Source: Brachybacterium muris (GTDB lineage: Bacteria > Actinomycetota > Actinomycetes > Actinomycetales > Dermabacteraceae). Taken from it: a DNA stretch of 64,000 nt. The notes beneath the pieces were generated by a model. That model ran no database searches. It was given only the letters and a program-made list of their open reading frames with translations, and was not told the origin of the DNA. This document shows positions 22,099 through 32,533 of this stretch, in pieces (within the stretch, counting starts at the first letter, position 1; the number at the start of each line of letters is the position of its first letter). The stretch is taken from contig NZ_JAFBCB010000001.1 of the NCBI RefSeq assembly GCF_016907455.1, positions 2,976,001 through 3,040,000 of the forward strand. The letters run 5' to 3'. Both the position numbers and the translations under genes were made by a program.

Positions 22099-22976
22099 TG
22101 ACGACCCCGACGCCTGCATCAGCACCGCACGCCGCCCCCTCGTACAGGGGTGCGGCGCGGGTGCTGCTGCCCCGGCCCGCCGGCCGCGGTGGGAACCTGA
22201 CGTCACTGCTGCAGGAAGCGGGCCTCATGGTGGAGCACCATCCCTTCGTGGAGCTGCGCCTGCACGAGGACGCTCCGCTGCGCGACGCTGCCCGCGACCT
22301 GGCGGCGGGAGAGTTCGAGCACCTGGTGCTCACCAGCCCCCGGGCCGTGGACGCCCTTCTCGCAGGTGGCAGCGGGCTGGTCATCCCCCCCGGGGTCATC
22401 GTCACCGTGGTGGGAGAGGGGACGGCGAGCGCCCTGCGTTCCGCCGGCCGGCAGCCGGATAGGATCGCGAGCGGCTCCGGGGCGGCGCTGGTCGGCGAGT
22501 TCCCCGCCGCTGCGTCACCCGGCACCCGGGTGCTGTTCCCGTCCTCCGCGGCTGCTGCGCCCACCGTCCCCGAGGGCCTTGCGGCCAAGGGCTACCAGGT
22601 AGCCCAGGTCGTCGCCTACTCCCCTCACCCCGCGGACCTGGACCCCCAGGTCACAGACTCCCTCCGCACCGGCGGGTACGCAGCCGTGGTGCTCACCAGT
22701 TCGATGATCGCCCGGATCGCCGCACAGATCGGCGTCCACCCCAGCACCCGCGTGATCACCATCGGCGATCCCACCACCGCGCAGGCCCGCACCGCCGGCC
22801 TCACCGTGCACCGGCAGGCCGACGCCCCCACCGACCGCGCCCTGGCCGAGGCTGTCCTGGCCGTCCTTGCCGACCCCGGTCCCGCCGGTCCCGAGCCCGC
22901 CGATCCCGAGCCTGCCGATCCCGAACCTGCTGAACCCGATTCCTCTGCCCCCGATCCCGAGGAGGATCCCTCATGA
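22095..22976 (+). CDS. hemD: Uroporphyrinogen III synthase
   Basis: Cyclises hydroxymethylbilane with inversion of ring D. It has the two-lobed HemD layout. Lobe 1 runs from [21 protein letters not shown] to [13 protein letters not shown]. Lobe 2 has [24 protein letters not shown] and [18 protein letters not shown], with the conserved Thr/Ser pair. The start is GTG 22095 or ATG 22098, and both overlap the hemC stop. A low-complexity tail of repeated [10 protein letters not shown] units fills the last ~30 residues. This is the better conserved of two HemD-like proteins in the window. Confidence 0.88.
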   Translation: MMTTPTPASAPHAAPSYRGAARVLLPRPAGRGGNLTSLLQEAGLMVEHHPFVELRLHEDAPLRDAARDLAAGEFEHLVLTSPRAVDALLAGGSGLVIPPGVIVTVVGEGTASALRSAGRQPDRIASGSGAALVGEFPAAASPGTRVLFPSSAAAAPTVPEGLAAKGYQVAQVVAYSPHPADLDPQVTDSLRTGGYAAVVLTSSMIARIAAQIGVHPSTRVITIGDPTTAQARTAGLTVHRQADAPTDRALAEAVLAVLADPGPAGPEPADPEPADPEPAEPDSSAPDPEEDPS

Positions 22977-23992
22977 GCCCCGAGCCCTTCACCCCTGTGA
23001 TCCGCCCCCGCCGCCTGCGCACCACCCCGGCGATGCGCTCCCTGGTGCGCGAGCACACCCTGCGCCCCGCGGACCTGGTGCTGCCGATGTTCGTGCGCGA
23101 GGGCATCACCGAGGAGCAGCCGATCTCCTCCATGCCCGGCGTGCTCCAGCACACCGAGGACTCCCTGGTACGCGCCGCCACCGAGGCCACCGAACGCGGG
23201 GTGGGCGGGCTGATGCTGTTCGGTGTGCCCGAGCACAAGGACTCCGTCGGCTCCGGTGCCACCGACCCGGGCGGGGTGCTGAACCGGGCTCTGGCGCGCC
23301 TGCGCCGCGAGCTGGGCGATGCCACCGTGATCATGGCGGATCTGTGCCTGGACGAGTTCACCGACCACGGCCACTGCGGTGTGCTCGATGCCGAGGGGAG
23401 GGTCGACAACGACGCCACCCTGGTGCGCTACCGGGATATGGCCCTCGCTCAGGCGGAGGCCGGCGCCCACCTGCTGGGGCCCTCGGGGATGATGGACGGC
23501 CAGGTCGCTGCGATCCGTGACGTGCTGGATGCTGCCGGGCACCTGGACGTGGGGCTGTATGCGTACACCGCGAAGTACGCCTCGGCGTTCTTCGGTCCGT
23601 TCCGGGAGGCCGTGGGCTCCTCCCTCAGCGGTGACCGCCGCACCTACCAGCAGGATCCCGCCAACGGCCGCGAGGCCCTGCGGGAGCTGGAGCTGGACGT
23701 GGCCGAGGGAGCGGACCTGGTGATGGTCAAGCCCGGCCTGCCCTACCTCGACGTCCTGGCCGAGGTCGCCGCCGCCTCCCCCGTCCCGGTGGGCGCCTAC
23801 CAGGTCTCCGGCGAGTACGCGATGGTGGAAGCCGCCGCGGCCAACGGCTGGATCGACCGTGACAAGGTGATCCTGGAGTCCCTGCTGGCCTTCCGCCGCG
23901 CCGGCGCCACCACCGTGCTGACCTACTGGGCCAGCGAGGTGGCCGGCTGGTACCGGGACGGCCTGCCCGCCCACTTGCGCGAGTTCCTCTGA
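22973..23992 (+). CDS. hemB: Porphobilinogen synthase (delta-aminolevulinate dehydratase)
   Basis: Condenses two 5-aminolevulinates into porphobilinogen. It is 339 residues, the family length. Schiff-base lysines Lys201 ([12 protein letters not shown]) and Lys253 ([12 protein letters not shown]) are both present. The metal-site segment is [16 protein letters not shown], which has Asp and Cys near the positions used for metal binding. The active-site lid begins at [19 protein letters not shown] overlaps the hemD stop. A 68-base gap separates it from hemL. Confidence 0.96.
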   Translation: MSPEPFTPVIRPRRLRTTPAMRSLVREHTLRPADLVLPMFVREGITEEQPISSMPGVLQHTEDSLVRAATEATERGVGGLMLFGVPEHKDSVGSGATDPGGVLNRALARLRRELGDATVIMADLCLDEFTDHGHCGVLDAEGRVDNDATLVRYRDMALAQAEAGAHLLGPSGMMDGQVAAIRDVLDAAGHLDVGLYAYTAKYASAFFGPFREAVGSSLSGDRRTYQQDPANGREALRELELDVAEGADLVMVKPGLPYLDVLAEVAAASPVPVGAYQVSGEYAMVEAAAANGWIDRDKVILESLLAFRRAGATTVLTYWASEVAGWYRDGLPAHLREFL

Positions 23993-24060
23993 TCCTGCCC
24001 CGTCGGCCACCCCGAACCGACCAAGCACGCACGCCTGAACGCCCTCGAGAAAGGCACCCG

Positions 24061-25392
24061 ATGTCGAACGCTTCTGACCCCCGCACCCCCGCTCCCACCT
24101 CCGCCGAGCTGTTCGAGCGGGCCCGCAAGGTGATCCCCTCCGGTGTGAACTCCCCGGTGCGCGCCTTCGGCTCGGTGGGCGGGAACCCCCCGTTCATCGT
24201 CTCGGCCTCCGGTGCACTGCTGCGTGACGCGGACGGCCGCGAGTACGTGGACATGGTGGGCTCCTGGGGCCCGATGATCCTGGGCCACGCGAACCCCTCC
24301 GTGGTCGAGGCCGTGCGCGAGGCCGCCGGCAAGGGCCTCAGCTTCGGCGCCCCGCAGCCCGGTGAGGTGCTGCTGGCCGAGGAGCTCACCAGCCGGGTGC
24401 GGCCGCTGGAGCAGATCCGCCTGGTCAACTCCGGTACCGAGGCCACCATGAGCGCGCTGCGCCTGGCCCGTGCCGCCACCGGCCGTGACGTGGTGGTGAA
24501 GTTCGCCGGCTGCTACCACGGGCACGTGGACGCGTTGCTGGCCGAGGCCGGCAGCGGGGTCGCCACCTTCGCCCTGCCGGGATCGGCCGGCGTCACCGCC
24601 GCCACCGCGAAGGACACCGTGGTGCTGCCCTACGGCGACCGGGAGGCGCTCACCGAGCTGTTCTCCCAGCGCGGCGGGGAGATCGCCGCGATCATCACCG
24701 AGGCCGCCCCGGCGAACATGGGCGTCGTGCCCCCGCCCGCGGAGGACGGCACCGGCTTCAACCGCTTCCTGGCCGATACCGCGCACGCGGCCGGGGCCCT
24801 GCTGATCTCCGACGAGGTGCTCACCGGGTTCCGCGCCAGCGCTGAGGGCCAGTACGGCATCGACGGGGAGGGCTGGGAGCCTGACCTGATGACCTTCGGC
24901 AAGGTGATCGGCGGCGGCCTGCCCGTGGGCGCCTTCGGCGGTAAGGCCGAGCTGATGGGCCTGCTGGCTCCCGCCGGCCCCGTGTACCAGGCGGGCACCC
25001 TGTCGGGGAACCCGCTGGCCACCGCCGCGGGCCTGGCCACCCTGGCAGGGCTCGACGACGCCGCCTACGAGACCATCTCGCGGGCATCGCTCGCGGTGCA
25101 GGAGGCCGTGGCCTCGGCCCTGGCGGACGCGGGCGTGCCCCACGTGGTGCAGTCCACCGGCACCCTGTTCTCGGTGTTCTTCCGCGATCAGCCGGTGCAC
25201 ACCTACGAGGATGCGAAGGACCAGAACACCGAGGCGTTCACCCGCTTCTTCCACTCCCTGCTGGAGCAGGGCGTGCACCTGCCGCCCAGTGCCTTCGAGG
25301 CATGGTTCCTCTCCACCGCCCACACCGATCAGGTGCTGGACCGGCTGTTCGAGGCGCTGCCCGCCGCGGCGAAGGCCGCCGCACAGGGCTGA
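24061..25392 (+). CDS. hemL: Glutamate-1-semialdehyde 2,1-aminomutase
   Basis: A PLP enzyme that converts glutamate-1-semialdehyde into 5-aminolevulinate, acting right after HemA. The protein is 443 residues with the N-terminal signature [37 protein letters not shown] is the cofactor phosphate region and [10 protein letters not shown] carries the PLP-ring Asp. Lys281 in [16 protein letters not shown] is the Schiff-base lysine. GAAAGG ribosome-site-like bases precede the ATG. It closes the + strand heme operon. Confidence 0.96.
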   Translation: MSNASDPRTPAPTSAELFERARKVIPSGVNSPVRAFGSVGGNPPFIVSASGALLRDADGREYVDMVGSWGPMILGHANPSVVEAVREAAGKGLSFGAPQPGEVLLAEELTSRVRPLEQIRLVNSGTEATMSALRLARAATGRDVVVKFAGCYHGHVDALLAEAGSGVATFALPGSAGVTAATAKDTVVLPYGDREALTELFSQRGGEIAAIITEAAPANMGVVPPPAEDGTGFNRFLADTAHAAGALLISDEVLTGFRASAEGQYGIDGEGWEPDLMTFGKVIGGGLPVGAFGGKAELMGLLAPAGPVYQAGTLSGNPLATAAGLATLAGLDDAAYETISRASLAVQEAVASALADAGVPHVVQSTGTLFSVFFRDQPVHTYEDAKDQNTEAFTRFFHSLLEQGVHLPPSAFEAWFLSTAHTDQVLDRLFEALPAAAKAAAQG

Positions 25393-25415
25393 TCAGGGAG
25401 GAACGACCTTTCAGA

Positions 25416-25688
25416 TCACTCCCCCTGGCGGGCCACGTCCTCCACGGCGGCGACCGTCTGCCGCACCCGTGCCACCAACGGATCAGCGGGGCCGTGCTCG
25501 CGCTGGGCATCCTTGAGCAGCTCGTCGGCCTGGTAGAAGGCGTCCTCGAGGTGCCCGGCAGCAGCGGTCGCCTCCGCCAGCTCGCAGCGCAGTTCGATGG
25601 CCTGGGCCGTGGTGGCCTCCTCGCCCTTCTCCAGCAGGTTCAGCAGCGCAAGGGTCGCATCGTGGACCCGCTGGGCGGGGGTGCTCAT
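25416..25688 (-). CDS. Small helical protein, unknown function
   Basis: A 90-residue predicted all-alpha protein (MSTPAQRVHDATLALLNLLEKGEE and so on) rich in Ala, Glu and Leu, with a TPR-like helix-turn-helix pattern. A GGGAG-like site lies upstream of the ATG. It is convergent with hemL (23-base gap) and divergent from the second hemD-like gene. I do not recognise the family, and a protein-interaction role is only suggested by the helix pattern. Confidence 0.6.
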   Translation of the reverse strand: MSTPAQRVHDATLALLNLLEKGEEATTAQAIELRCELAEATAAAGHLEDAFYQADELLKDAQREHGPADPLVARVRQTVAAVEDVARQGE

Positions 25689-25782
25689 GGATCAACTCCC
25701 GGTCGATGGTCGGTCAGGCCTGGCAACGATCCTACGGGCGGGCACAATGGCGGGGACGAGACCGTGGCGAACCGGAGGACCC

Positions 25783-26643
25783 ATGAACGACGCAGCCGAC
25801 AAGCCGGTGCTGGTGCCCAGCCCCGCAGGTGAGGGACGAGAGCTGATCGCGCGACTGCGCGAGCTGGGCCACGAGGTGGACCACGCGCCTTTCCTCGACC
25901 TGCGCATGAACCGCGACAGCGACACGAAGCATGCTGTGGCCGCGCTGATGGAGGGCCGCTTCACCCAGCTGGTGCTGGACTGCCCCCGGGCGGTGGACGT
26001 GCTGCTCTCCTACGCCGACAACCACGATGACGAGAACGCCGAAGGGGACCTCACAGCGGAGCACGGCTCCCCCGGTCACACCGGCCGGCCCAGGCTCGCA
26101 CTCCCGCACGGGATGGAGGTCACCGCGGTGGGCGCCGATACCGCTGCGGCCCTGCAGGAGGTGGGCATCGAGCCGGCCCTCACCATCCCGCCGTTCGACA
26201 CTGCTCCGGCGGCCCACCGCGCCCCGGCGCCCGGGACCGACACACCCCGCGCCGCCGCGGGCGTCCCCGCCGCGCAGGAGACCGGAGCGGGCCTGCTGCT
26301 GATCACCTCGGCCGCCACGCCCGTGTCGATCACCCGTGCGCTGCAGGAGAGCGGGTACGCGGTCACGCGGGTGAACGGCTACCGACCGGTGCCGGTGAGC
26401 CTGGACTCCCAGGTGGTGCGGGACCTGCGGCTGGCCGGCTACGCGGCGGTCGCACTGCCGTCCACGCTCCTCGCGGATCTGGCCGGGCACCTGGGCATCC
26501 ATCGCGACATCCAGGTGGTCGCCATGCATGACGCCGCCACCACTGCCGCCGAGGCCCGGTCCCTGGTGGTCCACGGCCAGGCCACCGAGCCCACCGGTGC
26601 GGCACTGGCCGAGGCGATCCACCGGGCCGTGGCCGGGAGCTGA
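25783..26643 (+). CDS. Uroporphyrinogen III synthase-like protein, diverged paralog
   Basis: A 286-residue protein whose layout and spacing match the HemD at 22095. Matching segments are PVLVPSPAGEGRELIARLRELGHEV versus [37 protein letters not shown] versus [16 protein letters not shown], and AAVALPSTLLADLAGHLGIH versus [20 protein letters not shown]. It has two inserted Pro/Gly-rich loops and has replaced both conserved Thr-Ser pairs (TS to DC and TS to PS). It may have lost catalysis. ATG 25783 follows CGGAGGA. The cis location next to the heme operon suggests tandem duplication. Confidence 0.75.
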   Translation: MNDAADKPVLVPSPAGEGRELIARLRELGHEVDHAPFLDLRMNRDSDTKHAVAALMEGRFTQLVLDCPRAVDVLLSYADNHDDENAEGDLTAEHGSPGHTGRPRLALPHGMEVTAVGADTAAALQEVGIEPALTIPPFDTAPAAHRAPAPGTDTPRAAAGVPAAQETGAGLLLITSAATPVSITRALQESGYAVTRVNGYRPVPVSLDSQVVRDLRLAGYAAVALPSTLLADLAGHLGIHRDIQVVAMHDAATTAAEARSLVVHGQATEPTGAALAEAIHRAVAGS

Positions 26644-26666
26644 GACCGCTCCCGGCCGGTGCCGGG

Positions 26667-27311
26667 TCAGATCGCCAGCGTGTCCACGACGATCCGGTCG
26701 CCGCCCTCGCACACGGCCGCGGTGGTGATCACCAGGCGGTCGGCGGTCACCGGAGATTTGGTGTGGGTCTCGTCGGCGGTGAACGTCTTCCCCAGCAGGA
26801 TCCAGTCCGTGGGGCACTGGCCCACCTGCTCCTGCAGCGGGCCCATCAGCACACCGCTAATCACGCTGTCGTCGGCCCGGGTGCCGGCCGGTTCGTTCAT
26901 CGTGCTGGTGCCCTCACCGGTGAGCACCTCGCCATCACCTCCGCCGTCGGAGGCAGTGGCCGCGGAGGCCCTGTCGATCATCTCGGCCACGTGCTCCTCC
27001 CCCACCACGACCACCGCCTGCCACCAGTAGTCGTCCGGAGTGGGTACGGGGACCCGGTCGTAGGGGTCGGTGAAGCGACCGTCCAGGGAGATCCCGCCCG
27101 TAACCTGCAGCTGCGGGAGCTTCGCGGTGATCGCCGCAGGATCTTCGGTGACTTCGGCCGGTGTGTACCAGCGATGGGTGACCGCGTCCTGCACCGGGGC
27201 GCTCGGATCGGCTGTCGGCTGCCGCTGCTCGGTGCCGATCCCCGTCACGCATCCGGTCAGTACCAGCGCTCCGGCCACTGCGAGCACTGCAGCTCCACCC
27301 TTGATGCGCAT
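26667..27311 (-). CDS. Predicted lipoprotein, unknown function
   Basis: A 214-residue exported protein. From ATG 27311 the N-terminus is MRIK followed by a hydrophobic stretch and the lipobox LTGC with lipidated Cys21. The mature part is mostly beta and loop and contains WWQAVVVVGEEHVAEMI. The remaining sequence gives no family call. It is convergent with the HemD paralog and divergent from the small cysteine protein at 27430. Confidence 0.72.
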   Translation of the reverse strand: MRIKGGAAVLAVAGALVLTGCVTGIGTEQRQPTADPSAPVQDAVTHRWYTPAEVTEDPAAITAKLPQLQVTGGISLDGRFTDPYDRVPVPTPDDYWWQAVVVVGEEHVAEMIDRASAATASDGGGDGEVLTGEGTSTMNEPAGTRADDSVISGVLMGPLQEQVGQCPTDWILLGKTFTADETHTKSPVTADRLVITTAAVCEGGDRIVVDTLAI

Positions 27312-27429
27312 CCGTCCCCACTCCCCTCGGTCCCTGTCCACCGCGCTCAGGGTAGCGCTGAGCCCGCATCGTGCGCGGACCTCCGCACGCCCAGGAACGA
27401 CCGGGACACGCGAGTACGCTGGGCGGGCG

Positions 27430-27753
27430 ATGGAGATCAACCCTTATGACGCCCGTCTGCGGATGCTGCAGCAGATGGACGGCGTGCAGATGCAGCGCGA
27501 AGCCGCGCCCGACGACGAGACGGCCGGCTGCCCCGGCTGCCCGTACTTCTGGACCTGCCCGGTGCCCCACAAGGGCGAGAAGGTTCACGACCCCCAGGAG
27601 ATCGAGCTGGAGGACGTGGCCGATCAGCTCACCACCCGCGGCACCTACCGCCCCCGGGACGAGAGCGACATCGGCTGGACCGATGTGTGGATCGAGGACG
27701 ACGACGCCGACCCGGACGCAGATGAGTTCCAGCAGATTCGAGGGAGACCATGA
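27430..27753 (+). CDS. Small acidic protein with cysteine cluster
   Basis: A 107-residue protein with Cys34, Cys37 and Cys43 in CPGCPYFWTCP, which could ligate zinc or an Fe-S cluster or form disulfides. The C-terminus is strongly acidic (WIEDDDADPDADEFQQ). There is no signal peptide, so it is probably cytoplasmic. Its stop overlaps the ATG of the WD40 lipoprotein by four bases, so the two were made to be translated together. Family not recognised. Confidence 0.65.
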   Translation: MEINPYDARLRMLQQMDGVQMQREAAPDDETAGCPGCPYFWTCPVPHKGEKVHDPQEIELEDVADQLTTRGTYRPRDESDIGWTDVWIEDDDADPDADEFQQIRGRP

Positions 27754-28883
27754 CGCACCTGAATCGCTCAGCCGGCTCCCGTGGCCCCGTACCGCTGCCG
27801 ACGCGTCGGGGTCTCGCACTCTCCGCGGTGGGCATCACAGCCCTCGCGGCCTGCACCCCCTGGCGCGATGAGGAGGATTCGGTGACGACATCAGAGGGAA
27901 CCTGTCACCCCGCTGCGGAAGCACCCCCGGGCGCGAGCCCCTAGGGAGGGTTCCAGATCTCTCCTGACCAGCTCGTCTCACCGAACGGACTGGCCCTCGC
28001 GCCGGACTCGTCGCTCCTCGCCGCAGGTCTGGAGCACACAGCCCCGGACTCCATCTCCGTGGAGGACTGGGGCACGGCGATCTGGGACACAGCGTCGGGA
28101 GAGCTCCTCACGGTGACAGGCAACCATCGTCGAGGCCCGCTGGCATGGCACCCCTCGGGCGACATGCTCGCTGCCGCAGGGCGGTCCCAGATCGACATCC
28201 TGGGCAGGGACGGCGCACGGCAGTGGACTCTCACCGGGCACTCCCTCGGCAAGGACGAGGACCGCAGGATCGTCGACCTCGCATTCAGCCCCGACGGGGC
28301 TCTCCTGGCCTCGCTCAGCACCGAGCGGACCGTGCGCCTATGGCGAATCCGGGAAGGGGCGTGCGAGGCCGCTCAGGTGATCGACCTGGGTGACCTCATG
28401 CCGGCGTCGCTGTCCTTCTCGCCGGACGGCACCGAGCTGGCCGTCGCTGGAGCCACGGGCCCTGTGCAGATCTGGTCGGTCAACGATGTCGAGCGCATCC
28501 GCACTGTCGAGGCGCCGGAGGGGTCGCCGCTGGGCGTGGCCCACCTGTCCGACGGCTCCCTGGTGATCAGCAGCTATGAACCCGCTGCACTGGCGGTGGT
28601 GGACTCCTCGGGTGCCGTGCGCGCGCGGCCTTCGCCCGCGGCTGCGCGCCCGTACGGCCTCAGCGTCTCCCCCGAGGACGTCGTCGCTGTTTCCGGCGAG
28701 TCCGACGACACCGTGACCGTGTGGGACGTGCACGGTGGGCAGCACAGGGACCTGCCCCCGGCACGGGGGTCGGCCTACCGCGTGCAGTGGGCTCACGACG
28801 GCTCCGCGCTGTACGTGGTGAGCTGGACTTTCGGGGTGCTGCGCTGGGACGGCACGCAGTGGTCACGCCTGCAGATGCCTTGA
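27750..28883 (+). pseudogene. WD40-repeat lipoprotein interrupted by an in-frame TAG
   Basis: The first 64 codons encode a signal peptide with Tat-like PTRRGLALS and lipobox LAAC, then a linker. TAG at 27942-27944 stops it. The same frame then stays open without a break to 28883 and encodes about five WD40 blades, for example LAFSPDGALLASLSTERTVRLW and VVAVSGESDDTVTVWDV. One base change in codon 65 would restore a protein of about 377 residues. Without readthrough, the propeller half could only be translated from an internal start such as GTG 28059 and would stay in the cytoplasm. A sequencing error is possible. Confidence 0.78.
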
Positions 28884-28970
28884 CGTCGGCGACGATCTCT
28901 GTTCCCGCCGCCGCAGCTGACCCCTGCCATCCCGGCCCTGCACCGTCCCGCGACGGGCTGCTGACGCAAT

Positions 28971-29024
28971 GAGTGGACGCCAGTGGCTGTTCTCGGCAAG
29001 GAGAACAGCCACTGGGGTCCACTC
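28971..29024. terminator. Very long inverted repeat between convergent genes
   Basis: Arms 28971-28994 and 29001-29024 are 24 bases each and complementary at 23 of 24 positions, around the 6-base loop GGCAAG. It lies between the WD40 gene stop (28883) and the sqdX stop (29099), so a two-way transcription stop is the simplest role. It has no T-run and is longer than a typical terminator, so it may instead be a repetitive palindromic element. Confidence 0.55.
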
Positions 29025-29098
29025 ACGGAGGGCAGACCGATACGACCCCGGCTACGCCAGACAGCGCATCCCCCGGGCCAGACGGCGGATCTGCCTGC

Positions 29099-30226
29099 TC
29101 AGACCCGGGGACCGTGCAGCTCGATCGCCATCTCGTAATAGCGCAGCAGGTCGTCCGAGGCGTTCTCCCAGGAGAACTTCTCGGCCTCTGCCCGGGCGGC
29201 GGTGCGGATCCGGGAGCGCAGGTCCGTATCGGCCAGGCGCTCCAGTGCCCGGTCCAGGCTGGCCTCGTCACCGGAGTCGAACAGCAGCCCGTTCTCCCCG
29301 TCGGTGACCTGCTCCAAGGTGGGGCCGGAGCGGGCGGCGACCACGGGTAGGCCGGAGGCCATGCCCTCCAGGATCACCAGGCCCAGGGTCTCGGTGACCG
29401 AGGGGAACACGAAGGCGTCCGAGCTGGCGAAGGCACTGGCCAGCTCCTCGCCCTCCATGAACCCGGGGAACACGGTGGAGGTGCCGGCGAACATCTCCTC
29501 CAGCTCACGCCGGAACGGGCCGTCGCCCACGATGGCCAGGGCCACGTCGTCGCGCCGGTCCATCATCGGTCGCAGCCGGTGGATCTCCTTCTCCGCAGCC
29601 AGACGCCCCACGAACACCAGCAGCTTCTTCTCCGGGCGCCCCTGGGTGAGACGCTCGCGCATGGCATCGGAGGCGAAGCGGGGATGGAAGGTCTCGGTGT
29701 CCACGCCGCGGCGCACCACGTGCAGGTTGTGGATGCCCTGCTCGGAGAGCTCCTGCTTCATGCTCTCGGAGGTGGCGAGGTTGACGTCGGCCAGCGCGTG
29801 GTTGCGCTTGATCTGCCACCACACGGGCCGCTTGCCCCATCGGTAGGCCTTGTACAGGTCCAGGTAGCGGGGGATGTGGGTGTGGTAGCTGGCCACCAGC
29901 GGGATCCGCTGCCGGTGGGCGGCGTAGGCCCCGGAGGAGGCCAGCAGGATCGGCTGGGCGGCGTGGACCACGTCGGGATGGAACCCGCGGATGATGCCGT
30001 CCACCGTGGGGGTGGGCAGGGTGAACCGACGGTGCTTGTAGAACGGGAGGGTGACCGGCCGGATGCCCACCACCCGGGCACCGTGGTGCTCGGTGACGCC
30101 CAGGTCGGGGGCGATCACCATCACCTCGTGCCCCTGGTCGGTGAACCGCTCGACGGCGTGGCGAAGCCTGGTCACCACGCCGTCGACCGACGGCAGGAAC
30201 GTCTCCGTGACGATCGCGATCTTCAC
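29099..30226 (-). CDS. sqdX: Glycosyltransferase family 4, probable sulfoquinovosyltransferase (SqdX-like)
   Basis: A 375-residue GT-B glycosyltransferase. The N-terminal acceptor domain starts with KIAIVTETFLPSVDGVVTRL, with HTHIPRY in the middle. The C-terminal donor domain has FVGRLAAEKEI, AIVGDGPFRRELEE and the E-x7-E motif in ETLGLVILEGMASGLPVV. By sequence alone this could be an MgtA/PimB-like mannosyltransferase. The sqdB gene ten bases upstream in the same operon makes transfer of sulfoquinovose (to diacylglycerol, giving SQDG) the better reading. The start is GTG 30226. Confidence 0.75.
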   Translation of the reverse strand: MKIAIVTETFLPSVDGVVTRLRHAVERFTDQGHEVMVIAPDLGVTEHHGARVVGIRPVTLPFYKHRRFTLPTPTVDGIIRGFHPDVVHAAQPILLASSGAYAAHRQRIPLVASYHTHIPRYLDLYKAYRWGKRPVWWQIKRNHALADVNLATSESMKQELSEQGIHNLHVVRRGVDTETFHPRFASDAMRERLTQGRPEKKLLVFVGRLAAEKEIHRLRPMMDRRDDVALAIVGDGPFRRELEEMFAGTSTVFPGFMEGEELASAFASSDAFVFPSVTETLGLVILEGMASGLPVVAARSGPTLEQVTDGENGLLFDSGDEASLDRALERLADTDLRSRIRTAARAEAEKFSWENASDDLLRYYEMAIELHGPRV

Positions 30227-30236
30227 GGACGCGGCG

Positions 30237-31460
<1,224 letters not shown>

Positions 31461-31531
31461 TCATAACGTAGTGCAGGTCGGGTGCGGCTCAAAGATGACG
31501 GACACCCGGGTGAACAGCGGAGGAACGGGCC

Positions 31532-32494
31532 ATGACCCACGTGCAGACTGACAGCGGTTCGACGGCCGGGACTCCCGCAGCGGCACTCACCATAGCCCCC
31601 GATCCTGCACCTCCCTCGGACCCTCCACCGGCACCGCGGCCCACGCCGCGCCCCCTGCCTGATACCACCGGGCGCCTACTGGTGATGGGGATCGTGAACC
31701 GCACCCCCGATTCCTTCTTCGACCAGGGCGTCTCCTACGATCTGCCGGCCGCGGTGGCCGCCGGGATCGCCGCCGCCGCTGACGGGGCCGACATCATCGA
31801 CGTGGGCGGCGTGAGGTTCGCCCCCGGGGGCCCGCTGCCGGTGGACCAGGAGCTCGACCGAGTGGTCCCGGTGGTGGAGGCGCTGCGGGCACAGCTGCCG
31901 GAGGTGCTGCTGTCGGTGGACACCTTCCATGCCGAGGTCGCTGCCGCGGCCATCTCGGCGGGGGCCGACATCATCAACGACACCACCGGCCTGTCCGATC
32001 CCCGCATGGTGGATGTCGTCGCCCAGGGCGGTGCCAGCGTGATCCTGTGCCACTCGCTGGCACGACCGAGGGAGCCGTACCGCTTCCCGCAGTACGAGGA
32101 CGTGGTGGAGGAGGTGCGGGAGTACCTGGCCGCACGGATCGAGCGCGCCCTGGAGGCCGGCATCACCAAGGACCGCATCGTGATCGACCCCGGGCCCGAC
32201 CTCAACAAGACCACCGAGCAGACCCTGGAGCTGATGCGCGGTTGGCGTGCCTACACCTCCCTGGGGCTGCCCACCCTGGCTGCCCTGTCCCGCAAGGACG
32301 TGATCGGGGAGACCTTGGGCCTGCCGCCGGAGGAGCGCCTGGAGGGGTCCCTGGCCGCGGCCGCATGGGCGATGAACCGGGGGGCGCGGATCCTACGGGT
32401 GCACGACGTGCGCGCCACCGTGCGGATGTGCCGCATGTTCGAGGTGCTGGCCGGATGGCGCGAGCCGGCCGGCCCGTTCGTCCACAACGTCTGA
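31532..32494 (+). CDS. Dihydropteroate synthase family protein, FolP2-like
   Basis: A 320-residue TIM-barrel protein. A Pro/Ala-rich N-terminal extension of ~48 residues precedes the domain start VMGIVNRTPDSFFDQG. Later DHPS-family segments are IIDVGGVRFAPGG, SVDTFHAEVAAAAISAGADIINDTTG, IDPGPDLNKT and ALSRKDVIG. Canonical enzymes have NVTPDSFSDGG and VGGESTRPG, whereas NRTPDSF and VGGVRFAPG resemble mycobacterial FolP2, which is not thought to be the main folate enzyme. No other folate gene is adjacent. GGAGGAACGG precedes the ATG. It is divergent from sqdB. Confidence 0.82.
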   Translation: MTHVQTDSGSTAGTPAAALTIAPDPAPPSDPPPAPRPTPRPLPDTTGRLLVMGIVNRTPDSFFDQGVSYDLPAAVAAGIAAAADGADIIDVGGVRFAPGGPLPVDQELDRVVPVVEALRAQLPEVLLSVDTFHAEVAAAAISAGADIINDTTGLSDPRMVDVVAQGGASVILCHSLARPREPYRFPQYEDVVEEVREYLAARIERALEAGITKDRIVIDPGPDLNKTTEQTLELMRGWRAYTSLGLPTLAALSRKDVIGETLGLPPEERLEGSLAAAAWAMNRGARILRVHDVRATVRMCRMFEVLAGWREPAGPFVHNV

Positions 32495-32533
32495 GTGGAC
32501 CGGCCGGGGCACCTCGGGCGCCGACGGGCGTGA

